Positions 42,023 through 49,632 of a stretch of 49,632 nucleotides of DNA are shown here, piece after piece; position 1 is the stretch's first letter; each line of letters opens with the position of its first letter. Made by a program: the position numbers and the translations under genes. The DNA comes from Planctomycetaceae bacterium. GTDB taxonomy: Bacteria; Planctomycetota; Planctomycetia; Planctomycetales; Planctomycetaceae. The notes beneath the pieces are model-generated. The model was not told where the DNA came from and ran no database searches. It saw only the letters and a list, made by a program, of their open reading frames with translations. Location: positions 1-49,632 of the forward strand of contig JAEUII010000447.1 in the NCBI GenBank assembly GCA_016795145.1, given 5' to 3'.

Positions 42023-42286
42023 TCGCAGAATCGCAACAGAGGAATCGCACAGAGGTCAGAGGAACAGAGATCAGAGCACAGAGGCTCCAGAGAAGCCACC
42101 GATGACTGAGGACTAACTCAACTCACACAACACACGAAAACCAACGTTGCTGTCACGGTAAGATGGCTCAAGGCGGTCACGGCGCGCAGAACGACAGTCG
42201 TTCGCGAGGCAGCTCCACGAGCCGCCCCGCAAAACACGAGACGAACCTGAAGACGGACCCGTGGGGTCTGTGGCCGGACCCGTTTC
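42023..42286 (-). repeat. 264-nt DGR-type repeat, copy 2
   Basis: Inverted counterpart of 6761-7024, same length without indels. It covers the end of the FGE domain, the variable core (42143-42214), the stop codon and 90 bases of downstream non-coding sequence. It contains the same 6-bp hairpin (42083-42097). Flanking sequence outside the block is not similar at DNA level. Confidence 0.9.
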
Positions 42287-44020
42287 GTATCTTCCATACC
42301 AATCCTGGCACCATTCGAAAACGTTGCCCAGCATGTCGTACAGCCCAAAGGCATTCGGCCTAAATTGTCCAACCGGTGCCGTAAACAAATGCCCGCCTTC
42401 CGCGTCGATGGTTTTCCAATGGGACCATTTCTTTCGTTTAGTCCCATCGGCGACATTGCCAATTTTTGCCAGCCCTTCCGGGTCGTTGCCGTTGTAGAAC
42501 AAGGCTCCCGTGCCTGCTCGACAAGAATATTCCCATTGCGCTTCGGTCGATAATGCGTAGCGGGCAAACTGCGAGATCTGAGATCGACTGTGTTTCGTCT
42601 GGTGCTCGACAAACGCTACGGCATCATTCCAAGTCACGTTGACAACGGGATGCTGAGGCGACTGCTGCCAGCCCGTATTGTTCCAGCCGTATTTTGCATC
42701 TCGTTCAAATGCGTTTTTTGCAGCGTTGTAGCCTTCGCCGCCTTTCCCATCTTTTTCGGCCTCGGTCAGATAGCCGCTGGCTGTGACAAAATCCCGAAAC
42801 GCGCCCACGGTCACAGCCGATTTTCCCAGCAGAAACGGTTTCGTGATCTTCACCCGATGCTGCGTCTCATCCTGAAACCATTCGACCTTCGCATCGAACT
42901 TTGCAAACAACCGAGCCAGTTCTTCCGGAGACTGTGAACTGCCCATCAGGAACTCACCCGGAGGAATCAGCACCATTTCTCCGCAACGATGCTGAGTAAT
43001 GACGGGGATGTTCAGGTACTTTGACCACTGTTGCTGAATCTCCTTCACCTGAGTTTCGCTGGCAGGAAAGCCGAGCAACGCCGGTTTCTGTGGAATGATG
43101 ATCGTCGGTGCGGCTGGCTTCGCGTCGACCAGAGATTTCAGAAACTCCACACACGACGAATACCGCTGTTTACGATCCTTTGCCATGCCCTTTAGAAACA
43201 CTGGCTGCAGGTGCTGTAGTCTTTCTGGCAACATCGACAACTCCGACTGACACACCGCAAATCCCAGTTGCATGCCATCTCCATGAAACGGCAGGCTTCC
43301 GGTGAGCAGTTCCCACGCCACCACGGCCAATGCCCACTGATCGCTGGCTGCTTCCTGCAGATGTCCCTGCCACTGTTCCGGTGACATATAGGCTTCGGTG
43401 CCGGAGGTGCTCATTCGCTGCTGGCTGTACTTCGACATGCTGGTTCGCACCTGAGCGGCCAGGCCAAAATCAATCAGATGCACTTCTTCGGTGGCCGGAT
43501 CAAAGATGATGTTCTCCGGCTTGATGTCTCGATGGATCAGTTTGTTCCGATGAGCATAATCGAGGGCTTTGGACACCGGGGTCAACAGTGACAACACTCG
43601 CCCGATCGGCAGGCCGTTCCTTTGTGGATCTTCCTGTCGAATCAGTGTCCGAAGGGTGATGCCTTCCAAAAATTGCATGACCTGAAAGCATCCGAGACCC
43701 GGTTCCTCGCCAATGTCATGGAGCGGGCAGATATGTTCATGATGAAGCGTCTGAACTCGCCTGTAGGCAGACTTAAAGTCCTCCGTCGCGTCTGGGTTCA
43801 GCCGGAGTGCATCCGGCAGAAACTTCAGTACGACAAACCCAGTGTTGTGTTCATCTTTTCGATGAGGATCCATAGCCTTCCAGACCTGTCCCATGCCACC
43901 GTGCCCCAGCATCTCGATCAGCTGATAGCGACCAATAGACTGTCCAGCTAAAATCACCCTCAGTGGTTGCTGGCTGCCACGGGTCGGCCATTGGCCACTG
44001 GATTGAAACGCATCGTCCAT
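42113..44020 (-). CDS. Ser/Thr kinase fused to FGE/C-type-lectin domain; DGR target 2
   Basis: A 635-residue protein with the same plan as the gene at 4919. Kinase domain: glycine loop LGHGGMG (38-44), Lys66, HRD 163-165, DFG from 184, SPE, so probably active. A short linker is followed by the FGE-like domain (about 335-635), with MVLIPPGEFLMG, EAQWEYSCRAG and LRGGSW motifs. The DGR variable region lies 10 codons before the stop. Its kinase is closest to the one at 31175, while its FGE end is closest to the protein at 4919, so the gene is a mosaic. There is no membrane segment. The variable part here has created a Cys five residues before the conserved Cys, the spacing of the catalytic pair in true FGE. 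The truncated avd lies directly downstream. Confidence 0.9.
   Translation of the reverse strand: MDDAFQSSGQWPTRGSQQPLRVILAGQSIGRYQLIEMLGHGGMGQVWKAMDPHRKDEHNTGFVVLKFLPDALRLNPDATEDFKSAYRRVQTLHHEHICPLHDIGEEPGLGCFQVMQFLEGITLRTLIRQEDPQRNGLPIGRVLSLLTPVSKALDYAHRNKLIHRDIKPENIIFDPATEEVHLIDFGLAAQVRTSMSKYSQQRMSTSGTEAYMSPEQWQGHLQEAASDQWALAVVAWELLTGSLPFHGDGMQLGFAVCQSELSMLPERLQHLQPVFLKGMAKDRKQRYSSCVEFLKSLVDAKPAAPTIIIPQKPALLGFPASETQVKEIQQQWSKYLNIPVITQHRCGEMVLIPPGEFLMGSSQSPEELARLFAKFDAKVEWFQDETQHRVKITKPFLLGKSAVTVGAFRDFVTASGYLTEAEKDGKGGEGYNAAKNAFERDAKYGWNNTGWQQSPQHPVVNVTWNDAVAFVEHQTKHSRSQISQFARYALSTEAQWEYSCRAGTGALFYNGNDPEGLAKIGNVADGTKRKKWSHWKTIDAEGGHLFTAPVGQFRPNAFGLYDMLGNVFEWCQDWYGRYETGPATDPTGPSSGSSRVLRGGSWSCLANDCRSARRDRLEPSYRDSNVGFRVLCELS
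42143..42214 (-). other. DGR variable region VR2 (24 codons)
   Basis: Counterpart of VR1. It encodes S-C-L-A-N-D-C at its start where VR1 has R-S-N-A-Y-R-C. Of 21 base differences between the two, 14 have adenine in one copy. The other seven fall within codons whose inferred template is AAC. Codons without adenine in the inferred template are identical. Confidence 0.88.
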
Positions 44021-44095
44021 AAGAAGGTACTCTAACGTCTGCCTGCACTACGGAAGTCGGTCCAGGTATGAGCGGTCTGGGTCTCTTGCACCCGC

Positions 44096-45046
44096 TCAAA
44101 GAGTCTTTGCCAGAAACTGACAGCAGAAGCCAAAATAGATGGTCGCCAGAAAGATCGCAAGAAACCCCGTCGGCAAAGCGGCCGCCAGTGGCAGGAGTCG
44201 CAGCCACAGCATCACGGCCAGTATCCCGGTGACGACAATCCATGTCGAAAGGATCGTGCCGTTCACGCGATTGTTACGCTTCTTCAGATGATGTTTCAGA
44301 GCATTTGCCGACGACAAAGGGAAACTCGCGATCACGGCCAGCCAAATTGTGAAGCCGATCAGAACGCTTGTACTGGAAGACGTCGTCGGCAAAGTCAGTG
44401 AGGTCGCCTGTGATGAACGGATCACTGAAGCTCGGGGCTCCGTCGAAATGCGTGCAACACTCGGTGAATCGTCCTGAGCCTCGACTTCGGCAGGTCCCAT
44501 GGCGGATGGGCTGACATCGGCGACTTCCATTAGCTGAGGCAACGCAAGCTGATACTGAAGCACGATTTCTCCCGTGCTGCCGTCTCGGACTTCCACATGA
44601 CCCGAGAGAGTGGCTTCAAACTCCGGATAGGTTGTCCAGTTGGAAACTTCTGCTGCAACAATGTACGCCACGCCCTGACCGATCATCGACTGGCATGCTT
44701 CGTCGATGCTTCGTGGCTCTGAAGCAACCCCCGCCGAATAGCTGAGGTCACTGTACCATTCGTTGTTGACCATCTGCACGTTTCGACGGGCAATCCACTT
44801 CTTCAGCTGTTCCGTCAGAGTACCATGGTCATCATTCACGACTCGCGAGACGGCGACGAGTGGCCGTCCAGGGAGTCGTTTGACTTCGAAGGAGACCTTC
44901 TGCGCCCAGCGTTCTGCCAGCTGAAGCCGCATGCGGTCATCTGCAGAGACGGGGAGCGGCATCTCGTCGAAGGTTCTGTAGTAGCTGAATGCCGCGATGG
45001 AGAGAATGACCAGCAGCAGGAACCATCCTCGAAGCGGAACGAGCAT
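44096..45046 (-). CDS. Membrane protein with CsgG-like middle domain
   Basis: A 316-residue protein. One transmembrane helix near the N-terminus (about 7-25) is followed by a domain (about 40-175) with the strand-helix order of CsgG/FlgO/LpoB-type periplasmic domains (RPLVAVSRVVND, a YIVAAEVSNW segment, then VRDGSTGEIV). A Ser-rich linker and three closely spaced hydrophobic helices form the last 90 residues. The start at 45046 has AGGAG seven bases upstream; the frame extends to 45157 without support. The gene precedes the second kinase-FGE gene by 75 bases on the same strand, so the two are probably cotranscribed and this protein may present or sense something at the envelope. The CsgG similarity is a weak pattern match. 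Confidence 0.55.
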   Translation of the reverse strand: MLVPLRGWFLLLVILSIAAFSYYRTFDEMPLPVSADDRMRLQLAERWAQKVSFEVKRLPGRPLVAVSRVVNDDHGTLTEQLKKWIARRNVQMVNNEWYSDLSYSAGVASEPRSIDEACQSMIGQGVAYIVAAEVSNWTTYPEFEATLSGHVEVRDGSTGEIVLQYQLALPQLMEVADVSPSAMGPAEVEAQDDSPSVARISTEPRASVIRSSQATSLTLPTTSSSTSVLIGFTIWLAVIASFPLSSANALKHHLKKRNNRVNGTILSTWIVVTGILAVMLWLRLLPLAAALPTGFLAIFLATIYFGFCCQFLAKTL

Positions 45047-45342
45047 GGAAGAACTCCTGAAAATAATAGATGGACCGGCCCGTGATGGACCCAACTCACA
45101 GGGTCTACAAGGCGGAGCTTGCGATCGCCTTGCATCGAAAAGCGAAATTCGGGGCAACTATTCGTGGCCGGACGCGAGGTCCTGGTTTACACCGTAGCGT
45201 GGCAAGGGTAGGAGGCGTCGGCACAATGCGGGCTTGCTTTGTCCCGGGCCTCGTCATTCAATTCGCCCGCTTCAGTTCGCTGGCAGAAAGTATCAACCGT
45301 TGGTCACGGCTCTGGCGGGTTCGCGCCGAAGAGGGAAAAGGT

Positions 45343-45579
45343 ATGGATGAAACGACGCGAAATCGGGTGGTTGTCGGGGCGATGGTGATTCTGCTCGCTG
45401 TTGTCTGGGGGCTGTTGCAGAGGCGGAAGGTGGCGAGGGATCTGGAGAAGAAGATCGAATCGCACCGTTCGAAGACTCAGATCCGGCGGAAGTCGGGACG
45501 GCTGCCTGTGGAGGCGACACCGGCGGGTTTTGACGAATCGGTGGAATCTGAGCGGGACAACGGGGAGTCTGTTTCTTAG
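45343..45579 (+). CDS. Small single-pass membrane protein, unknown
   Basis: A 78-residue protein: a short polar start, one transmembrane helix (about 9-25), then a basic and finally acidic polar tail. I chose ATG 45343 because GAGGGAAAAGG is immediately upstream; the open frame to 45070 crosses the divergent promoter region and its translation looks non-coding. About 300 bases separate it from the divergent CsgG-like gene, enough for two promoters. Function unknown; the size and charge pattern suggest a small envelope or assembly factor. Confidence 0.5.
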   Translation: MDETTRNRVVVGAMVILLAVVWGLLQRRKVARDLEKKIESHRSKTQIRRKSGRLPVEATPAGFDESVESERDNGESVS

Positions 45580-45717
45580 AATCGGCGGCGGTCTTTGTCC
45601 TGCGTCAGTCCGGCACGTTGTGCTGGGTCGACGATGCGTTGAACAATTCTAAGGAGCCGAATGAGTCGGTCGGCTCCTTGGAACAGTGGCGTTTGACCTC
45701 TCATTGAGGACGGTACG

Positions 45718-46347
45718 ATGGAGAAGCTTCTCGTTCTGCTGGTGTTTGCGGCCATTTCGGCGATTGCATCCGCCATCAAAGAATCGAAGAACAAGAAGGC
45801 TCAGCAGCAAGCTGCAGAGAACGCAGGAATGGGCATGGCCCCGACTCCATCGACTCCGAAGCCGACTCGGGTGCAGTCCGAGATTTCCCAGTTTTTGTCC
45901 GGGTTACCTCCGGCGGGCAGCGCGGGGTCTGCTTCTGGTGGAACTGGTGGAAACCGACCGGTCCCAGCAGCTCCAGTCGGTGGGACAAATCAGGGTCGGC
46001 CTGTCGGCCAGCAAAAACCGAAGAAGCAGAAGCGTAAGACCGATCCTTCGACGATCACGGACCGACACGTTAAGAGCAGCGTTGGTCAGCACGTCGATTC
46101 ATACATCGGTGAGCATGTGCGGCAGCACATGGATACTCAGGTTGATGATTACGTTAAGCGGGATATATCAGACCATGTTTCGGCCCACATCGGCGACAGC
46201 CCGAAGGCAGAAGATGGAGTGGTGACGACGGCGTCAGCCGGGGAAATCCGTGCCTTTCTGAAGGATCCCCGCAGCGTCAAAACGGCAATGATTGTGAACG
46301 AAATCCTCTCGCCGCCGCGTGCCCTTCGGTCACGGAAGAAGGATTAG
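45718..46347 (+). CDS. Hypothetical membrane-anchored protein
   Basis: A 209-residue protein. A hydrophobic N-terminal helix (about 3-19) acts as anchor or uncleaved signal. A Lys/Gln-rich patch, a Pro/Gly/Ser-rich disordered middle (about 35-100) and a helical segment with several His residues (RHVKSS ... YIGEHVRQHMDTQVDDYV) follow. The C-terminus (EIRAFLKDPRSVKTAMIVNEIL) looks like a small conserved helical motif seen at the end of planctomycete hypothetical proteins. There are no enzymatic motifs. It lies 138 bases after the previous small membrane gene, same strand. Confidence 0.55.
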   Translation: MEKLLVLLVFAAISAIASAIKESKNKKAQQQAAENAGMGMAPTPSTPKPTRVQSEISQFLSGLPPAGSAGSASGGTGGNRPVPAAPVGGTNQGRPVGQQKPKKQKRKTDPSTITDRHVKSSVGQHVDSYIGEHVRQHMDTQVDDYVKRDISDHVSAHIGDSPKAEDGVVTTASAGEIRAFLKDPRSVKTAMIVNEILSPPRALRSRKKD

Positions 46348-46761
46348 TGTTTCGGCAGGCATTGAAGGCAGTTCTGGGAACCTGCGAAAGACGCTGCGAC
46401 CCGGGGATCTTTAGCAAGATCCACGACCTCCAGGCCAAACACTTTGTCTTGAGACCGAACTAGATTTGCGGTCCTCTTCGCGGGCCTTTGACCCTCGAAA
46501 CCGCAGAAGACCCATTCCTGCCACGGGGGCAAAAATTCGATAACTCCGGCATTTCGTGGGTTAGAACCCCGCCTACTGGCAAAGTGACGCTTGACAGCCC
46601 GACTTTCGGGGGTAATGATCGGCGTCGGAAGTCTGGACAGGAATTGGATTTGGCGACGAAAAACGGCGTCATTTGCAGTTCTTGCCCGGGCACCCATAAT
46701 CACATTACCTGTCAGAATCTCGTCCGGAAGTAAACGCCGTTCAGGCGTCCAGGGGCCAGCT
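46348..46761. other. Intergenic region upstream of the STAS gene
   Basis: About 410 bases without a convincing gene on either strand. A small hairpin (ACGCC 46734-46738 with GGCGT 46744-46748) lies just before the STAS start codon and could affect its translation. The minus-strand open frame here is a shadow. The promoter of the STAS/anti-sigma pair should be in this stretch. Confidence 0.4.
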
Positions 46762-47118
46762 ATGTCAAAGTCCGATCGTCGGATTGATATCGAAGAAATC
46801 AACGGTGTGACTGTCGCACGGTTGCTGGAAAAGAAAATCCTGGATGAGGCCAACATCGAAGCTCTTGGGCAGGAAATGTTCGCGCTGGTCGAAAAGGATG
46901 GTCGCAAGAAGGTCATTCTGGACTTTACGCATGTGGAGTACCTCTCCAGCGCTGCACTTGGCAAGCTGATCACGATGCACAAGAAGACCGCAACCGTCAA
47001 AGGGAAGCTGGTCCTGTGCAGCATTCAGAAAGACATTCTGGATGTCTTCAAGATTACTCAGCTGAACAAGGTGCTGACTCTGTGCACCGATCTTGATGAC
47101 GCTCTCAGCAAATTCTAA
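46762..47118 (+). CDS. STAS-domain anti-sigma factor antagonist
   Basis: A 118-residue single STAS domain, the size of SpoIIAA/RsbV proteins. The phosphorylatable serine region is EYLSSAALGKL, with Ser62 or Ser63 at the position phosphorylated in the family. In partner switching the unphosphorylated form binds the anti-sigma kinase and frees the sigma factor. The next gene encodes that kinase, 67 bases downstream. I chose ATG 46762; the longer frame from 46591 is unsupported. It may control the divergent sigma-like factor of the island or an unlinked sigma factor. Confidence 0.88.
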   Translation: MSKSDRRIDIEEINGVTVARLLEKKILDEANIEALGQEMFALVEKDGRKKVILDFTHVEYLSSAALGKLITMHKKTATVKGKLVLCSIQKDILDVFKITQLNKVLTLCTDLDDALSKF

Positions 47119-47185
47119 GAGCGAATCGACCGCGTTTCTGTTTTCGCTGAGATCCCTTGCTCCGTGCAGAATCGTCCGTGTGGCT

Positions 47186-47620
47186 ATGCCAGAACCCGTT
47201 CATTTTGAAGTGCGTTTTCCAAGCAACACGACGGAAGGACTGGCCGTCCAGGAGAAGCTTGTTTCGCTGATGGAGTCGTTCGAGTACAGCATGCGAGACA
47301 TCTTCGCCATGCGTCTGTCGCTCGAAGAGGGCATTACGAACGCCATTCGCCACGGAAACAAGCTGGACCCGAACAAACTTGTGACAGTGATCTGTGCGAT
47401 CAGCGACCAGAAGATGCGAGTCGTGATTCAGGATCAGGGCGAGGGTTTTGTTCCGGAAGAAGTGCCTGATCCGACTTTGGAAGAGTTCATCGAGCGTCCT
47501 TGTGGCCGCGGTCTGATGCTGATGCGAGCCTATCTGAATGTTTGCGAATATTCAGACAACGGACGCTGCCTGACGATGGAGCGAGAGCGAAACAGCCCGC
47601 TGCCGATTCTGGAAGACTAA
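47186..47620 (+). CDS. Anti-sigma factor Ser kinase (RsbW/SpoIIAB-like HATPase)
   Basis: A 144-residue GHKL ATPase. The N box is EEGITNAIRHGNK, the G1 box DQGEGF and the G2 box GRGLMLM, as in RsbW/SpoIIAB kinases. It should phosphorylate the preceding STAS protein and bind a sigma factor. I chose ATG 47186 because the fold begins at once; an alternative ATG at 47093 would overlap the STAS gene by 26 bases and add a non-conserved stretch. The pair forms a standard partner-switching module. Confidence 0.88.
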   Translation: MPEPVHFEVRFPSNTTEGLAVQEKLVSLMESFEYSMRDIFAMRLSLEEGITNAIRHGNKLDPNKLVTVICAISDQKMRVVIQDQGEGFVPEEVPDPTLEEFIERPCGRGLMLMRAYLNVCEYSDNGRCLTMERERNSPLPILED

Positions 47621-48008
47621 GTCTGAACGCGGGACGGGAATTCACGGGAAATCGGTGCCCCTCGTGTTCAGTTGCTCGCTGTCACATTTCGGTCGCGTTA
47701 TAGTTTTCGGCGTAGAAGACAACTCGACACCGCTGATGATTCTGTCGCTTCAGGTACTGCACGCTGAAGAAGGCACATCGCTCAGACCCCACCTCTGAAG
47801 TCGTCGGTGAAGGCCTTGCTGAAGAGCCCACAGTTCGCGGCAGGTTCCGATTTGTCTCGCCTTTGATTCGCTGTGTTTTCGGCATCGCCGCGCGATCCGG
47901 AAAAGCCGTCTCAATGTTGTCTCCGGGCGCGCTGATCAGGCATGTTGCTTCGGTGCCGCTCTGGATGGGGAATTTCGGGCGACAGCACAACAGGGTGATT
48001 TGACTCAC
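47621..48008. other. Intergenic region upstream of sucC
   Basis: Nearly 390 bases with no supported gene. Minus-strand open frames here run into sucC and are shadows. It should contain the sucCD promoter; I could not fix its boxes. Confidence 0.4.
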
Positions 48009-49196
48009 ATGAAGATTCACGAGTATCAGGCGAAGCAGTTGTTTCGAGCAGCCGGTGTCCCGGTTCCACAGGGCATTGTGGCGAAGACTCCCGAAGATGC
48101 GGCAAAGGCTTTTGAAACGCTGGGTGGTCCCATCGCCGTCGTCAAGTCTCAGATTCACGCTGGTGGTCGAGGCAAGGGACGATTCAAAGAACAGCCAGAA
48201 CAGCGCGGTGTCGTGCTGGTGAAGTCCGCTGACGAAGCAAAGCAGAATGCTGCCCGCATGCTGGGCAATACGCTCGTCACAATTCAGACGGGCGAAGACG
48301 GCAAGCAGGTCAACACACTGTTTGTCGAACAGGGTCTGAAGATCGCTCGCGAACTTTACCTGGGCATCGTGGTTGACCGCGAAGTGGGTGGCCCGGTTCT
48401 GATCATGTCATCGGAAGGTGGCATGGAAATTGAAGAAGTCGCGAAGCACTCGCCGGAGAAGATTCTGGCGGAGCCCTTCGATGCGATCGCCGGACTGTAT
48501 CCGTACCAGGCTCGCAAACTGGCCTACGCACTTGGCTTTGATGCCGCAGCCGTTCGCAGTGCAGAGAAGTTCCTGCCACAGGTCTGTCGCTTCTTCGTGA
48601 ACCAGGACTGCAGCATGGTGGAAATCAATCCGCTGGTGCTGACCGAAGAAGGCCAGCTTCTGGCGCTGGATGCCAAGGTGACGTTCGACGACAACGCGTT
48701 GTTCCGACACAAGGACATCGTGGAGCTGCGAGACCTGTCAGAAGAAGAGCCCGCTGAAGTGCGAGCGGCCGACACGGGGCTCAGCTATGTGAAGCTGAAC
48801 GGCAACATCGGCTGTCTGGTGAATGGTGCCGGACTGGCGATGAGCACGATGGACCTGATCAAGCTGCATGGCGGCGAACCGGCGAACTTCCTGGACGTCG
48901 GCGGTGGTGCGAATGAAGATCAGGTGACGGAAGCCTTCCGCATCATCCTTGCGGACAAGAACGTGAAGGCGGTCCTGGTGAATATTTTCGGAGGAATCAT
49001 GCGGTGCGACATCATCGTGTCCGCACTGCTCAACGCGTATGAGAAAGTGGGATTCAATGTTCCGCTTGTCGTGCGGCTCGAAGGAACGAATGTCGAGAAG
49101 GCTCGGGAGATGCTGAATGCCAGCGGTCGAGCCATTATCACGGCCACAGATCTGACCGATGCGGCTCAGAAGGTCGTGAAGTCTCTGGGCGTGTAA
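48009..49196 (+). CDS. sucC: Succinate-CoA ligase, beta subunit
   Basis: A 395-residue protein that begins with the family-typical MKIHEYQAK. An ATP-grasp domain (about 1-240), with the nucleotide-binding loop region HAGGRGKG near 50-57 and metal ligands in SMVEINPL, is followed by the ligase/CoA domain with the [14 protein letters not shown] and [10 protein letters not shown] motifs. With SucD it interconverts succinyl-CoA and succinate with NTP formation in the citric acid cycle. ATG 48009 is the start; an in-frame TTG at 48000 is too close to the AGGGTGA ribosome site. sucD follows by 89 bases. Confidence 0.97.
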   Translation: MKIHEYQAKQLFRAAGVPVPQGIVAKTPEDAAKAFETLGGPIAVVKSQIHAGGRGKGRFKEQPEQRGVVLVKSADEAKQNAARMLGNTLVTIQTGEDGKQVNTLFVEQGLKIARELYLGIVVDREVGGPVLIMSSEGGMEIEEVAKHSPEKILAEPFDAIAGLYPYQARKLAYALGFDAAAVRSAEKFLPQVCRFFVNQDCSMVEINPLVLTEEGQLLALDAKVTFDDNALFRHKDIVELRDLSEEEPAEVRAADTGLSYVKLNGNIGCLVNGAGLAMSTMDLIKLHGGEPANFLDVGGGANEDQVTEAFRIILADKNVKAVLVNIFGGIMRCDIIVSALLNAYEKVGFNVPLVVRLEGTNVEKAREMLNASGRAIITATDLTDAAQKVVKSLGV

Positions 49197-49285
49197 AGCG
49201 TCCCTGGTGGCTGCCATCGCGAGCAGCTCCGTTCCTGTGTCCTTCGAATTTCTCCGACATCTCTTTTTGATTGAAGCGGCGACCG

Positions 49286-49632
49286 ATGAGCATTCTAGTT
49301 TCCAAAGCAACACGCGTGATTACTCAGGGCATTACCGGCAATGCCGGATTGTTCCACAGTCAGCAGTGTCGAGCCTATGCGGCTGAATGTCAGCCTGGTG
49401 TTGATGTGTTTGTGGGCGGTGTGACTCCCGGAAAGGGCGGCACCACCGTTGACGGCTTCCCGGTATTCAACTCTGTCATTGAAGCACGCGAGAAGACCGG
49501 CGCGAATACATCGATGATTTTTGTTCCACCGCCGTTTTGTGCGGACGCGATTCTGGAAGCGGCCGACGCCGGAATGGACCTGATCGTCGCGATCACTGAA
49601 GGCATCCCGGTGATGGACATGATTCGCGTCAA
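49286..49632 (+). CDS. sucD: Succinate-CoA ligase, alpha subunit (partial, runs off the window)
   Basis: The first 115 codons of SucD, open at the right edge. It starts [18 protein letters not shown], then has the CoA-binding GNAG loop, [10 protein letters not shown] and FVPPPF segments of the Rossmann-like CoA-binding domain, and ITEGIPV. The catalytic histidine lies beyond the window. Its adjacency to sucC is the usual sucCD order. Confidence 0.95.
   Translation, partial: MSILVSKATRVITQGITGNAGLFHSQQCRAYAAECQPGVDVFVGGVTPGKGGTTVDGFPVFNSVIEAREKTGANTSMIFVPPPFCADAILEAADAGMDLIVAITEGIPVMDMIRV

Noticed and set aside
45070..45342. Longer version of the small membrane protein starting at 45070
   Set aside because: The start overlaps the divergent promoter region. 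ATG 45343 has a clear ribosome site and begins just before the membrane helix.
46344..47024. A 226-codon minus-strand open frame with a hydrophobic start
   Set aside because: It overlaps the STAS gene, which is certain. The hydrophobic start is the complement of STAS codons.
1..49632. CRISPR arrays, tRNA and rRNA genes
   Set aside because: No regularly spaced repeats and no tRNA or rRNA signatures were seen on either strand.

Overview
The window looks like a planctomycete chromosome. The reasons are a Tat-exported Gfo/Idh/MocA oxidoreductase, many Hanks-type kinases (two fused to formylglycine-generating-enzyme (FGE)-like domains), CHAT, FHA and zinc-ribbon proteins, a partner-switching STAS/HATPase pair, and moderate GC. 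No rRNA, tRNA, CRISPR array or intact insertion sequence was seen. The edges are housekeeping: the oxidoreductase on the left (246-1691), and STAS/anti-sigma kinase plus sucC and partial sucD on the right (46762-49632).

Between them lies about 43 kb of signalling and membrane-associated NTPase genes. Left block, all + strand (1993-17461): two ESCRT-III-like coiled-coil proteins flanking a Vps4-like AAA ATPase with an MIT-like N-terminus; a kinase-FGE protein; a CHAT (caspase-like) protein; a zinc-ribbon/SPFH-like/coiled-coil protein; a second kinase; a small GTPase with a downstream partner; and a membrane-anchored coiled-coil/TPR-like protein. Middle block (17556-30914): a membrane protein, a sigma-like factor, a beta-rich protein, a twin-FHA protein, a dynamin-like GTPase, a kinase-GTPase fusion with a C-terminal membrane anchor plus a tail-anchored partner, and a secreted M48 peptidase with a C2-like tail. 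Right block (31175-45046): two more kinases, then a minus-strand operon (PIN-kinase-zinc ribbon, vWA, PP2C, large zinc-ribbon GTPase) that matches a TerY-P-type triad with an added GTPase, then a second kinase-FGE gene and a CsgG-like membrane protein.

The main discovery concerns the 3' ends of the two kinase-FGE genes, which lie 35 kb apart in opposite orientation. They share a 264-nt block without indels (6761-7024 and 42023-42286). Of its 24 differences, 21 fall in a 72-nt core, at positions explained by adenine-specific mutagenesis of an AAC-rich template. This is the signature of a diversity-generating retroelement (DGR). Next to the second copy lies a truncated avd gene (41762-41983), the usual DGR accessory gene. 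No reverse transcriptase or template repeat is in the window, so the DGR is either a relic or is driven in trans.

I infer that this is a sensing and response island. DGR-diversified C-type-lectin/FGE domains on kinases would sense ligands. A network of kinases, FHA, PP2C, vWA and GTPases would relay the signal. CHAT, PIN and membrane-remodelling (ESCRT-III/Vps4, dynamin, SPFH) proteins would act as outputs. The individual domain calls are mostly solid; the joint function is a hypothesis.
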